From: Paraherbaspirillum soli
GTDB taxonomy: Bacteria; Pseudomonadota; Gammaproteobacteria; Burkholderiales; Burkholderiaceae_D
DNA length: 64,000 bases
Assembly (NCBI RefSeq): GCF_042654985.1
Contig: NZ_JBHSMT010000026.1
Location: 186,001-250,000, forward strand
Direction: 5' to 3'
Position numbers and translations under genes: made by a program. Numbering within the stretch: the first letter of the stretch is position 1; every line of letters starts with the position of its first letter. This document shows, in pieces, positions 55,383 through 63,951 of this stretch. The notes under the pieces were generated by a model. It was not told the DNA's origin and made no database searches. It saw only the letters and a program-made list of their open reading frames with translations.

Positions 55383-56018
55383 GTGACCTATAGCATCAAA
55401 GAAATCTTTTACACCCTGCAAGGCGAAGGCACCCATGCCGGACGTCCTGCGGTGTTTTGCCGTTTCAGCGGCTGCAACCTGTGGACCGGCCGCGAAGAAG
55501 ATCGCAGCAAGGCGATCTGCCAGTTTTGCGACACCGATTTTGTCGGCACCGACGGCGAGGGCGGCGGCAAGTTCAAGGATAGCGAGAGCCTGGCGCAGAC
55601 CATCAATGCGCTGTGGCCGACCAGCTACGCCGGCAGCAAATTTGTCGTGTTCACCGGCGGCGAGCCCTTGCTGCAATTGGATAGCGCGCTGATAGCCAGC
55701 ATGCATGCGGCCGGTTTTGAAATCGCGATTGAAACCAACGGCACGATAGAGGTGCCGGCCGGCGTCGACTGGATTTGCGTCAGCCCGAAGATGGGTTCCG
55801 TGTTGAAGGTGCATAAGGGGAACGAACTGAAAGTCGTGATCCCGCAGCTCGGTCAATCGCTGGCGAGCTACGAGTCGCTTGATTTCGAACATTTCTATGT
55901 GCAGGCCATGGATGGCCCGTTGCTGGCGGATAATCTGAAACTGGCGATCGAGACCTGCAAGCGCAACCCGAAATGGAAGCTCAGCCTGCAAACCCACAAA
56001 CTGCTGCAAATTCCTTAA
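55383..56018 (+). CDS. queE: 7-carboxy-7-deazaguanine synthase
   Basis: QueE is a radical SAM enzyme that rearranges carboxytetrahydropterin to 7-carboxy-7-deazaguanine in queuosine synthesis. The 211-residue protein has the cluster-binding Cys set in the CX14CX2C spacing seen in one QueE subtype (Cys31, Cys46, Cys49), and VFTGGEPLLQ for SAM. It starts with GTG. queD follows by 28 bp, and queC/queF are not in the window. Confidence 0.95.
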   Translation: MTYSIKEIFYTLQGEGTHAGRPAVFCRFSGCNLWTGREEDRSKAICQFCDTDFVGTDGEGGGKFKDSESLAQTINALWPTSYAGSKFVVFTGGEPLLQLDSALIASMHAAGFEIAIETNGTIEVPAGVDWICVSPKMGSVLKVHKGNELKVVIPQLGQSLASYESLDFEHFYVQAMDGPLLADNLKLAIETCKRNPKWKLSLQTHKLLQIP

Positions 56019-56046
56019 ATCCCCTAATAAGAACCGATACCGTTTT

Positions 56047-56505
56047 ATGTTGACCATCACCCGCAAACTGGAATTCGATGCCGGACACCGGATTCCCGAT
56101 CACAAGAGCCAATGCCGCAATCTGCACGGCCATCGCTACACATTGGAAATCACCCTGGTCGGCGCCGTCATCGAAGTCGAAGGCAGTTCCGACAACGGCA
56201 TGATCATGGATTTTTCCGACATCAAGACGCTGGCCAAACAGCATCTGGTCGATGTCTGGGATCACGCCTTCCTGGTGTACGAAAAAGACGCCGCCGTGCG
56301 CGATTTCCTGGCCACGCTGCCGGACCACAAGACCGTCATCATCGACCGTATCCCGACGGTCGAAAATCTGGCGCGCACCGCTTTCGACATCCTCAAAGCG
56401 GCCTACAAAGATCATTACGGCACCGGCCTGCATTTGCAAAAACTGGTGCTGCACGAGACGCCGAATTGCTGGGCGGAGATTTCCGAAGATCCAGCAGACC
56501 ATTAA
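56047..56505 (+). CDS. queD: 6-carboxy-5,6,7,8-tetrahydropterin synthase
   Basis: QueD converts dihydroneopterin triphosphate to carboxytetrahydropterin, the substrate of QueE encoded upstream. The 152-residue protein has the zinc His residues (His14 in DAGHRIP, then His27 and His29 in LHGHRY), the catalytic Cys23 and a C-terminal LHETPNCWAE. Length is slightly above the E. coli protein. Confidence 0.95.
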   Translation: MLTITRKLEFDAGHRIPDHKSQCRNLHGHRYTLEITLVGAVIEVEGSSDNGMIMDFSDIKTLAKQHLVDVWDHAFLVYEKDAAVRDFLATLPDHKTVIIDRIPTVENLARTAFDILKAAYKDHYGTGLHLQKLVLHETPNCWAEISEDPADH

Positions 56506-56577
56506 TGACACGCTGACGAACGGGGCGCGTTGCGTGCCGATCGTCTTGCAATTTGCCCCATACAGTAGCCAAGTCTT

Positions 56578-57075
56578 ATGCACCTCCCAACCTCAATAGC
56601 CCCCGACATGCGTGACGCCATCTTCATGCAACAAGCCATTTCGCAAGCCCACAATGCCTGGGCGCTGGGCGAGGTGCCGGTCGGCGCGCTGGTGGTCAAG
56701 GATGGACAAGTGATCGCGACCGGTTTCAATCAGCCGATCGGCACCCACGACCCTACCGCGCATGCGGAAATCATGGCCTTGCGGGCAGCGGCGGAAATCC
56801 TCGGCAATTACCGTTTGCCCGGCTGCGAACTCTACGTCACGCTGGAACCCTGCGCGATGTGCTCCGGCGCCATGATGCATGCCCGCCTGGCGCGGGTGGT
56901 GTACGGCGCCAGCGATCCCAAGACCGGCGCCTGCGGCTCGGTGCTCAATCTGTTCGAGCAAGAAAAATTGAATCACCACACCGAACTGACCGGCGGCGTG
57001 CTGGCCGATGCATGCGGCGCGCTGCTCAAGGAATTTTTCGCAGAGCGCCGTCTGGCGCAACAAAAACAAGCGTGA
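56578..57075 (+). CDS. tadA: tRNA-specific adenosine deaminase
   Basis: TadA deaminates A34 to inosine in tRNA-Arg(ACG). The zinc and catalytic residues are visible: HAE at 62-64 and PCAMC at 91-95. The 165-aa length is normal. The first ATG (56578) gives a slightly long N-terminus; Met11 or Met17 could be the true start. The next gene begins 16 bp downstream. Confidence 0.94.
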   Translation: MHLPTSIAPDMRDAIFMQQAISQAHNAWALGEVPVGALVVKDGQVIATGFNQPIGTHDPTAHAEIMALRAAAEILGNYRLPGCELYVTLEPCAMCSGAMMHARLARVVYGASDPKTGACGSVLNLFEQEKLNHHTELTGGVLADACGALLKEFFAERRLAQQKQA

Positions 57076-57091
57076 TCAAAGGGGGCCTATC

Positions 57092-58033
57092 GTGACTAAA
57101 ACACTCCAATACCAGCACCAAACCCAGATCGGCGTCGCCCTGATCGCTCCCGGCGGTTACGCCCTCGACGAGCAAGCACTGGCGCGCGGCATCCAGGCGC
57201 TGCGGACGCAGGGCTGCGTCGTGCATGACTATTACGATCACGACGCCAAGCATCAACGTTTCGGCGGCACCGATGCGGCGCGAGTGGAGCAGATTTATGC
57301 CGCAATCGATAACCCGCAGGTCCAGGTGGTGCTGGCGCTGCGCGGCAGTTACGGCATGTCGCGCCTGCTCCCCTTATTGGATTTCCGACGCTTGGCGGCC
57401 AGCAAAAAACTGTTCGTCGGGCATAGCGATGTCACGGCCTTCCATCTGGCCTTGCTGGCGCAAACTGGCATGCAGAGTTTTGCCGGACCGATGCTGTGCA
57501 GCGATTTCGGCGACGTTGAATTAAGCGACTTCACGCTGTCGCATTTTTGGCAATGCCTGCAACAGCCGGAGCAGACCGTGACAGTGAGCGCGCCCAATAA
57601 CCCTGAGGTCAATGTCAGCGGCATGCTGTGGGGCGGCAATCTGGCGATGCTGAACCATCTGGTCGGCACCCCCTATTTGCCGCAGATCGAAGACGGCATC
57701 CTGTTCCTGGAAGATATCGGCGAACACCCGTACCGCATCGAACGCATGCTGCTGCAGCTGAAATATGCCGGCATCCTCGGGCGGCAGCAGGCGATTTTGC
57801 TGGGCGATTTTTCCAACTACCGCCTGGCCGAGCACGACAACGGTTATGACTTCGATGCGATGCTGACCTATCTGCGCGCACATGTGTCGGTGCCTATCCT
57901 GACCGGCCTGCCGTTCGGCCACATCCGCGACAAGCTGACCTTGCCGGTCGGTGCGCAAGCGCATTTGATTGCCGATGCAAACGGGTTTCAGTTGACCACC
58001 CACAATAAGCTGACCTTGGCTGGGCAGTTCTAA
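57092..58033 (+). CDS. ldcA: muramoyltetrapeptide LD-carboxypeptidase
   Basis: LdcA (peptidase S66) removes the terminal D-Ala from tetrapeptides in cytoplasmic murein recycling. The nucleophile motif LRGSYGMSRLLPLLD is clear, and the C-terminal Glu/His region (EDIGEHPYRIERML; GLPFGHI) is present. I chose GTG 57092, preceded by AAAGGGGG, giving 313 aa. The frame is open further upstream but overlaps tadA. Confidence 0.93.
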   Translation: MTKTLQYQHQTQIGVALIAPGGYALDEQALARGIQALRTQGCVVHDYYDHDAKHQRFGGTDAARVEQIYAAIDNPQVQVVLALRGSYGMSRLLPLLDFRRLAASKKLFVGHSDVTAFHLALLAQTGMQSFAGPMLCSDFGDVELSDFTLSHFWQCLQQPEQTVTVSAPNNPEVNVSGMLWGGNLAMLNHLVGTPYLPQIEDGILFLEDIGEHPYRIERMLLQLKYAGILGRQQAILLGDFSNYRLAEHDNGYDFDAMLTYLRAHVSVPILTGLPFGHIRDKLTLPVGAQAHLIADANGFQLTTHNKLTLAGQF

Positions 58034-58060
58034 CAAGCTGTTGAAAATCTCCAACGGCCC

Positions 58061-58234
58061 GTAGGGCGGATGAGCGCAGCGTTATCCGCCGATGGATGTG
58101 CCGCATATGTTTGGCACGCCCATAACGGCGGAAGGGTGTAGCAGGGGTTTCGGATGGCATGCCATCCGCCTGCGCAACGGTATCCGCCTGCCAGCGGATA
58201 CGCGCCCTGCAAGGGCTACGCTTTTCCGCCCTAC
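58061..58234. repeat. compound REP-like palindromes
   Basis: It starts GTAGGGCGGATGAGCGCAGC and ends CGCTTTTCCGCCCTAC in inverted orientation, with extra palindromes between. One is perfect over 18 bp (CGGATGGCATGCCATCCG, 58151-58168), and another is the stem GTATCCGC/GCGGATAC. It seems to be several REP units merged. Confidence 0.78.
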
Positions 58235-58523
58235 CTGTTACGTCGCATTCTGGTATTAGTGACAGCTGTATCCCCTCATGTAAGACGCGTAAGATTCAAA
58301 CGCTTGAAACGACACGCCCATCATGAATCGCACGCCAGATCGGCTACGGATTTGTCACGGGGTGTTCTGCACATCAGCAGGTTAGCCGGTAGCCTCGATC
58401 ATCGGCACCATTAAAAAAATCCACCTGCCGCAGCAGCATCGTCTGGCAAGGTTGGAGTCGGCGCACGAGTCGGCACTGCTCGCACAGAGCAAGTGTTTTG
58501 ATGCTTCTGCCATTGGAGGGACG
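58235..58523. other. gene-free region
   Basis: About 290 bp between REP sequence and the small gene at 58524. No supported gene is seen. A GGAGGG ribosome binding site lies at its right end. Confidence 0.4.
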
Positions 58524-58664
58524 ATGAAAATTTACTACTTGCAAAAGGATGCAACGGGTCGAAGGTTCATTGACGACAAACTTCACGAAGGATGCACGCA
58601 GCTCGATGTCAAAGAGGCGGAAAGCTGGAAAGCCGCCAGGGCGCTGTTTTCATTGCGATCCTGA
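58524..58664 (+). CDS. small hypothetical protein (46 aa)
   Basis: The frame beginning MKIYYLQKDATGRRFIDDKL has a strong GGAGGG site 3 bp before the ATG and is followed within 3 bp by a clear terminator, so it looks like a real single small gene. No signal peptide or membrane segment is seen. I do not recognise a family. The upstream extension of the frame to 58452 lacks a ribosome binding site. Confidence 0.6.
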   Translation: MKIYYLQKDATGRRFIDDKLHEGCTQLDVKEAESWKAARALFSLRS

Positions 58665-58667
58665 ACA

Positions 58668-58700
58668 AGCCCCGAACCGGAAACGGTCGGGGCTTTTTGC
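58668..58700 (+). terminator. terminator after the 46-aa gene
   Basis: Perfect stem AAGCCCCGA/TCGGGGCTT with an 11-base loop, then a T-run. Confidence 0.88.
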
Positions 58701-58876
58701 TGCGCCAACGCACCGCCTATCAAAATTTATTCATGCTGCCGGGCTTTGTAGGTTGGGCTTCGCCTGCGGCTCAACGCCAACCTGCCGCGCATCTAAAAAT
58801 AGCATGATGCTAATAATTGCCATCACATCCGATAGCGTTTATAGTCGGTCCCGTCTCTGAGAAAAAGATCCTGGAC

Positions 58877-59030
58877 GTGGCTTCGCAGCCACTAACAAAA
58901 GAGCGCGGACCGCGGCTTGCGGTTTTCTACGTGCACGACCTTTGTCGCCCTCCACGGGCGGTGAGGTAGGGAGTCCCTTCGGGGGCTGCCGGGGTCGTTT
59001 AAATCTTTTGTCCGGTCTGCGAACCCTGCC
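58877..59030 (+). ncRNA. candidate structured RNA leader of the 116-aa gene
   Basis: A series of hairpins fills the region: GTGGCT/AGCCAC (58877-58892), ACCGC/GCGGT (58909-58923) and CGCCC/GGGCG (58946-58960). Then a multibranch unit is closed by GGTAGGG (58965-58971) with CCCTGCC (59024-59030). Inside it is AGTCCC-TTCG-GGGGCT (58972-58987), a UUCG tetraloop hairpin, and a CCGG/CCGG pairing (58989-58992, 59012-59015). The downstream gene starts 60 bp later. A cis-regulatory RNA or small RNA is possible. The pairing is by eye only. Confidence 0.55.
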
Positions 59031-59090
59031 TTCGCCGCCCACCCACGCTAGACAGCGGGGCGCGGATTCATCAACCGCTAGGAGACCGAC

Positions 59091-59441
59091 ATGACTAGTA
59101 GTAAGAAGAAGCCTCGCCCATCCCCACCCATCTCAGATATCCCAGAGCATCAGCCATTCTCGTGGTTGGACAAAGACTTGCGCACCGATCAAGCGGCGCA
59201 ATGCATCGCGTTCACGCTGGACATGTGCCAGGGTATTTACAAGGGGCTGGCTATGCTGCATGCCAACCATCTGGCGCAAGAGCACGGCGACCCCGACTGT
59301 CCGCCGCCGTTGAACGCTTGCGATGTCGACCTGCTGCTGCGCTGGATGATGGGCTCGACCGAGGCGGTATTGGGCAAATCCGAGACCAGCGTTAATTACC
59401 TGAACGACTTGATAGCCAGGCAGCGTCCAACCAACCGCTGA
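59091..59441 (+). CDS. hypothetical protein behind structured leader (116 aa)
   Basis: A soluble, mostly helical protein of 116 residues with a basic/Pro-rich N-terminus (SSKKKPRPSPP). Two helical stretches follow (DQAAQCIAFTLDMCQGIYKGLAMLHAN and DVDLLLRWMMGSTEAVLG regions). GGAG precedes the ATG by 6 bp. I do not recognise the family. The main clue is the structured region just upstream. Confidence 0.65.
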   Translation: MTSSKKKPRPSPPISDIPEHQPFSWLDKDLRTDQAAQCIAFTLDMCQGIYKGLAMLHANHLAQEHGDPDCPPPLNACDVDLLLRWMMGSTEAVLGKSETSVNYLNDLIARQRPTNR

Positions 59442-59453
59442 CTGCCACCGTCG

Positions 59454-59549
59454 GTAGGGCGGATGAGCGCAGCGTTATCCGCCGTTTTGAATGCGTCAAG
59501 CACCTGTGGTACATCAGGCGGCGGATAACGCTACGCTCATCCGCCCTAC
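59454..59549. repeat. REP/REPIN-like palindromic element
   Basis: Inverted arms GTAGGGCGGATGAGCGCAGC and GCTACGCTCATCCGCCCTAC enclose a loop containing GAATGCGTCAAGCACC. The loop is clearly related to that of the element at 54956-55052, so both derive from one mobile REP doublet. Confidence 0.85.
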
Positions 59550-59718
59550 GCGAATGTCGAACGGCGAGCGGGATGAATTGGTGCTCATCCGCCCCGAATT
59601 TGTCCACGATTGTGTAAATGCGTATGTTAAAAAACTGTTTCATTTCGGCCGTTGACGCCGATATTCTCGATACGTTTTACTACCGTCCTGGCAATTCGAA
59701 AGATGAAGGCGAGTACGT

Positions 59719-60372
59719 GTGAATAAGAGTAGATTGGCGCTTGGACCTGATTTCCTATCTGGCAAATTTATTACAGCTTCCACTGTTGTCCGCGACCGGG
59801 ATTACGCGTTTCGAAGAGCCAATTTGCTCGACCTTCCTTTTGTTTTCAATCTGGTCTACGAAGGCAGCAGAGAGGGCTCATTCAGCGACCGTATGCTGTC
59901 CGCCACAGGCTATGTTTATATCCTTCGTCTGTTGCTGTCGGATGTGCTGTCGCTGCCGCATTTCATCAAACCGAAAACCAGCGACAGTCAATTATTCATA
60001 TTTGAGCTGAACCAGGAAGCTATCGGTTTCATTCAAATTATCAGCGATCAATCGAAGGCAGGACTGCCCCAGAAGACAATTTCAATGTGCTCGATCGCGC
60101 ATGCGTATCGCGATCAACAACACGGCACTCAGATGATCCGGATGTTCATGGAAACGGTTCCGGATGGCACCGAAGTTATCGGCTATTGCACAAAATATGC
60201 AAGAAGGATGCAGTCTGTTTTTAAGAAATTGAAATTCAAAAAAGATAAAGCGACGTTTTATCGCCTGGCGTGTTATCGCTTCGCGAAAGGCGCTGAAATG
60301 CTCCCGGACAATCGGCAATTGTCATTGCCGCCAAGGGGGCAGAAAACAAATCGCTGCAAGCCGGCTGCTTGA
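59719..60372 (+). CDS. GNAT-like acetyltransferase domain protein
   Basis: The 217-residue protein has a GNAT-like layout: an N-terminal strand-helix (YAFRRANLLDLPFVFNLVYEG), a central strand with LNQEAIGFIQI, and a cofactor region around AHAYRDQQHGTQMIRMFME. The usual Q/RxxGxG/A loop is only partly matched (RDQQHGTQ). The C-terminal basic tail is unusual. It starts with GTG, and the substrate is unknown. Confidence 0.68.
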   Translation: MNKSRLALGPDFLSGKFITASTVVRDRDYAFRRANLLDLPFVFNLVYEGSREGSFSDRMLSATGYVYILRLLLSDVLSLPHFIKPKTSDSQLFIFELNQEAIGFIQIISDQSKAGLPQKTISMCSIAHAYRDQQHGTQMIRMFMETVPDGTEVIGYCTKYARRMQSVFKKLKFKKDKATFYRLACYRFAKGAEMLPDNRQLSLPPRGQKTNRCKPAA

Positions 60373-60385
60373 CCCAACAGCCGGC
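60360..60385. terminator. hairpin between convergent GNAT and Mop genes
   Basis: Stem GCCGGCTG/CAGCCGGC overlaps the GNAT stop codon. No long T-run follows, so terminator strength is uncertain. Confidence 0.45.
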
Positions 60386-60396
60386 CCTTGAAATTG

Positions 60397-60825
60397 TTAA
60401 GCCGGTACGCCGACAATCACGTGCGATGCCTTGAAAATCGCGGTAGCCGGCTTGCCTTCCGCCAGTCCGAGTTCGGTCGCGCTGTCGAGGGTAATGATGG
60501 CGCAGACAGCGTTGCCGCCGGCTAGCTGGATCGTCACTTCGGCGTTGACTGCGCCTAGCGTCAGTTTGCTCACCGTGCCGGCCAGCTGATTGCGTGCCGA
60601 CAGCCGGATGCCGGTGTCGCCGGTCGCGACAATCACCCACGGCGCCTTGATCAAGGCGATCGCAGCGCCGCCCACTTGCAGGCCGAGATTGGTAGTGCTC
60701 TCGTGGGTAATGATGGCGACCAGCTTGTCGCCGCCGGGCAGTCCAATTTCGATCTCATCGTTGACGGCGCCGGCCTTGATCTGACTGACCTTGCCGGAGA
60801 ATTGGTTGCGAGCGCTGGTTTTCAT
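60397..60825 (-). CDS. molybdopterin/molybdate-binding Mop protein (two TOBE domains)
   Basis: The 142-residue protein is a tandem of two Mop/TOBE domains. Each begins with SARNQ(F/L)(S/A)G (residues 4-10 and about 75-81) and ends in A.W/H.VIV. This matches ModG-type molybdate storage proteins that bind molybdate or tungstate in the cytoplasm. No mod transporter genes are in the window. The start has GGAG upstream. Confidence 0.92.
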   Translation of the reverse strand: MKTSARNQFSGKVSQIKAGAVNDEIEIGLPGGDKLVAIITHESTTNLGLQVGGAAIALIKAPWVIVATGDTGIRLSARNQLAGTVSKLTLGAVNAEVTIQLAGGNAVCAIITLDSATELGLAEGKPATAIFKASHVIVGVPA

Positions 60826-60882
60826 GTTGAATCTCCAAGAGTGTGTGGTTGCGTGAAAATACTGAAAATTTGCTGCACAGTC

Positions 60883-60963
60883 GTAGGTTGGGCTGGAAAG
60901 CCCAACGTTTGATAGCGATTAAAGAAAGATGAAAGAAACGTTGGGCTTTCCAGCCCAAGCTAC
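60883..60963. repeat. REP-like palindrome, GTAGGTTGGGCT type
   Basis: Left arm GTAGGTTGGGCTGGAAAGCC pairs with right arm GGCTTTCCAGCCCAAGCTAC in inverted form, and each arm carries its own smaller hairpin (GGGCTGGAAAGCCC). It lies between the Mop and tldE genes and may also act on transcript ends. Confidence 0.83.
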
Positions 60964-60969
60964 GATCGA

Positions 60970-62301
60970 TCAAAGCACAAAGCTGAAATCCTTCACCAAC
61001 GCCCCCGGCAACAGCGTGCTGCCGGCGCGCCGTTCACCGTAGGACTCGCTGTCGATCAGCAGTTCGCGTTCCTGGGTCAAGCCGAGCAGTTTGTCGCCGA
61101 GCAGGCGGAACAGCGAGTCGTCGAAACGCATCACGTTGAGCGGTGCCTGGATCTCGCCGTTCTCGACCCAGAAGCTGGCGAAACGGGTCATGCCGGTCAT
61201 GCGGCAATTGGCGCGGTCGGAGAAGTTCAAATACCACAGGTTGCTGATGTAAATGCCGGTGTCCAGCTCCGCCAGCGCGCGCGCCATCGGCAAATCGCCG
61301 GCCGCCAGGGCCAACGCCGCGGTTGATTCGCGACCGTCGGCGCCGTTGGTCTGGATGCCGTATTCCAGCGCGGTGCGCGGCGAAATCATGCTGCCGACCA
61401 GTTGGCCGTGCTCGATTAATTTGACCTGGTCCGGCTTGATGAAGCCGTCGCTTTGAAAGCCCGGCGCGATGCCGTTGGCGGTGTCTTCGCTCAAGTTGAC
61501 TGCGGCGTGCAATGGCAGTTGTTCGTCGCGCATCCGGCGCAGCGAACTTTGCTTGGTGCGCAATGCTTTCTCGGACAGGCCGTCCCAATTCAGCATGCCG
61601 ATTATTTCGTTCAAGGCGGTCGGCGTCAGGTAAGCCCGGTATGGGCCAGGCTTGACCGTGATCGGAGTGCGTTCCAGCAGTGCCAGTTGTTCGGTGGCGT
61701 TGCGGAATTTGTCTGCGAACGCGGCGGCATCCCATTGCAAGCCGGCATACGAGGTTTTGACGGCCTTGTCGCGGTTTTGGTAAAGGCTCCAGTCCAGATT
61801 GAAGTTGGCGCTTTGATGCCAGTTGCGCTGGCCGAAGGAATTGGCAAAGCCGCGATACACCGGCCCGGCGGCCAAGATGCCGACCAGGTCGCAGTCCCGG
61901 CCGGCGCTCAGGATCTGATCGACGATGCTGGCGCTGTCGGGCAGTTGCGAGGGGACGATGTGTTCGGTCGACTGCACCTCTTGCGAAATCAGCAGGTAAG
62001 GGTCTTCCGGCAGATCGCCCAACAGGCTGCGCAAGCCGCTCAACTGGGTGGCGCACAGCGCGCTGTCTTGCGTCAAATGTCCGGCCAGCGACAGCGTCGT
62101 TTCGGCATGCCGCAGGCCGTCGATCAACCTGAGCGAGAGCGTCATTTGATGCACGTGGCCGGGTTGCCGGATGACGCTGCGATTGAAGCGCACGAAGTCG
62201 GACGCTTCGGCCGAGAACCAGCAGGTGAACTGCTCGTTGCCTTGCAAGCGGGTGTTCAGAAACGCTGCCAGCTCGTAGAAATATTGCTGTGTATTGTTCA
62301 T
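60970..62301 (-). CDS. tldE: TldE/PmbA-family metalloprotease subunit
   Basis: This 443-residue protein is the partner of TldD in the TldD/E protease, which processes peptides such as microcins and ccdA-type substrates in E. coli. It lacks an HExxxH site as expected for the E subunit. It carries the family's C-terminal region (LVGSMISPRTALEYG; GMTRFASFWVENGEIQAPLNVMRFDDS). Its start overlaps the tldD stop by one base. Confidence 0.88.
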   Translation of the reverse strand: MNNTQQYFYELAAFLNTRLQGNEQFTCWFSAEASDFVRFNRSVIRQPGHVHQMTLSLRLIDGLRHAETTLSLAGHLTQDSALCATQLSGLRSLLGDLPEDPYLLISQEVQSTEHIVPSQLPDSASIVDQILSAGRDCDLVGILAAGPVYRGFANSFGQRNWHQSANFNLDWSLYQNRDKAVKTSYAGLQWDAAAFADKFRNATEQLALLERTPITVKPGPYRAYLTPTALNEIIGMLNWDGLSEKALRTKQSSLRRMRDEQLPLHAAVNLSEDTANGIAPGFQSDGFIKPDQVKLIEHGQLVGSMISPRTALEYGIQTNGADGRESTAALALAAGDLPMARALAELDTGIYISNLWYLNFSDRANCRMTGMTRFASFWVENGEIQAPLNVMRFDDSLFRLLGDKLLGLTQERELLIDSESYGERRAGSTLLPGALVKDFSFVL

Positions 62302-63743
62302 CAGGCTTGTCCTCCGAACACCTCGATATTGCCGAACAGGCAGGCCGGTGATGCGTGGCCGACCCGGATCACTTGGGACGGTTCGCCCTTGCCGCAGAAC
62401 GGGGTGCCCATCACGCTGAAGGTCGATTGATCGCCGACTCCTTTCAGCGAGCGCCAGAAGCTGTCGGAGATGCCGCGGTAGTTGGGATTCTTGAGTACGC
62501 CTTTGAGCTCGCCGTCTTCGATCAGACGGGCCGATTCGCAGCCGAACTGGAATTTATTGCGCGAGTCGTCGATCGACCAGGAGACGTTGGTGTCCATCAG
62601 CACGCCGCGCTCGACCGACTTGACCAGGTCGTCCAGCGAGCTGTTGCCGGGTTCGATATTCAGGTTGGCCATGCGGTCGATCGGCGGCCGGTTCCAGCTG
62701 CAGGCGCGCGAGTTGGCGACCCCCCGGATGCCGGCGCGGGCTTGCGAGATGGCGCCGCCCAATGGCCGTTCCAGGATGCCGTTGCGGATGATGTAGCTGC
62801 GCTCGGCCGGGCTGCCGTCGTCGTCCCATTGATAGCTGGCGAACTGCTCGGCGCGAGTCGGGTCGTAGGTGACGTTGAGCAGTTCGGAGCCGTACTGGAA
62901 ATGGCCGAACATATCCAGCGTGACGAAGCTGGTGCCGGCGAAATTGCGTTCGTCGCCGAGGATGCGGTCGAGCTCGACCGGATGGCCGATCGACTCGTGA
63001 ATTTGCAGCATCATTTGTTCCGGCATCAGCAGCAGGTCCATGATGCCGGTCGGGCAGTTCGGCGCCGCCAGCAATTCCAGCGCCTGTTCGGCGACCCGTT
63101 GACCAGAACCGTCGAAGCCGGCCGCGGCCAGCACTTCCATCCCGCCTTGACGGCAGTAGCCGTTGTATTGACCGCCCAGGCTGCGGGTTTGAGTGTCGGC
63201 GCCTTGATTGGCGGTGACCGCCAGGTTCGGTATCACGTAGTGAAACTGTTGCAGCACGTCGGCGCCGTCGGCGCTCAGGTACAGCTGTGTGGTGCTGGTG
63301 GTGCCGAGTGCTGCATACCAGTCGACAATCCGGCCGTCGATCTTGCAGGCGTTCGATTCACGCATCAGCAAGTCAATCAGTTCCTTGCGCGACCAGTCGG
63401 GTCGGTCGCCGACCGATGGGCTGGCGTAGCTGCCGGCGGGGCGCGGCAAGGCTATGCTGGAATAATCCACCACCGAGCGGCCGGCGCTGGCGGCGGCCCA
63501 TGCGACGGCGCGCTGCAACGCTTGCTTGAGGCCGCTCTCGCTGAGGTCGCTGGTGGCGGCATAGCCGTAACCGCCGCGATGGATGACGGTCAGCATGACG
63601 CCGAGATCGGAGCGGGTGGCGAACGGCTGCAATACGTTTTGTCGGACCATGATTTGCTCGCTGGTTTCATCAACCAGGCGCAGGGAACAGAAATCGACGG
63701 CGGGAGCGAGGCGCTTGAAACGGGCGCGGATGGTGTCGAGCAT
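62301..63743 (-). CDS. tldD: TldD-family metalloprotease
   Basis: The 480-residue protein has the zinc motif HESIGH (in QIHESIGHPVELDRI) typical of TldD, and the family's C-terminal Cys/His-rich GMCGKG-like segment (GTPFCGKGEPSQVIRVG). With TldE it forms the cytoplasmic heterodimeric protease. The pair may be a leaderless two-gene operon; a terminator-like hairpin just upstream separates it from earlier minus-strand genes. Confidence 0.92.
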   Translation of the reverse strand: MLDTIRARFKRLAPAVDFCSLRLVDETSEQIMVRQNVLQPFATRSDLGVMLTVIHRGGYGYAATSDLSESGLKQALQRAVAWAAASAGRSVVDYSSIALPRPAGSYASPSVGDRPDWSRKELIDLLMRESNACKIDGRIVDWYAALGTTSTTQLYLSADGADVLQQFHYVIPNLAVTANQGADTQTRSLGGQYNGYCRQGGMEVLAAAGFDGSGQRVAEQALELLAAPNCPTGIMDLLLMPEQMMLQIHESIGHPVELDRILGDERNFAGTSFVTLDMFGHFQYGSELLNVTYDPTRAEQFASYQWDDDGSPAERSYIIRNGILERPLGGAISQARAGIRGVANSRACSWNRPPIDRMANLNIEPGNSSLDDLVKSVERGVLMDTNVSWSIDDSRNKFQFGCESARLIEDGELKGVLKNPNYRGISDSFWRSLKGVGDQSTFSVMGTPFCGKGEPSQVIRVGHASPACLFGNIEVFGGQA

Positions 63744-63764
63744 GGTTCACCTCATGAGTGAAAG

Positions 63765-63797
63765 TAAAAATAGGCGACCGCTTGCGGGACGCCTATT
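63765..63797 (-). terminator. minus-strand terminator upstream of tldD
   Basis: On the minus strand, AATAGGCG and CGCCTATT form an 8-bp stem followed by a T-run. It would end a transcript entering from the right, outside the window, just before tldD. Confidence 0.7.
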
Positions 63798-63835
63798 GGT
63801 AATGCGATCAACTTAATTAATAAAACACCGAAAAC

Positions 63836-63951
63836 GTAGGTCGGAAAAGCGTAGCGCCTTCCGACGTGCCACCGGCCGCTAAAAAAGACCAAGGGCTTGA
63901 CCGGCTGATGCGATTCACGCCGTCGGAAGACGCTGCGCTTTTCCGACCTAC
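63836..63951. repeat. REP/REPIN-like palindromic element
   Basis: Arms GTAGGTCGGAAAAGCGTAGC and GCTGCGCTTTTCCGACCTAC are inverted around a 75-bp loop unrelated to those of the other copies. It is a divergent member of the same repeat family. Confidence 0.82.

Noticed and set aside
62355..63761. Open + strand frame of 468 codons opposite tldD
   Set aside because: High G+C leaves the opposite strand open; tldD has clear metalloprotease motifs and overlaps tldE correctly.
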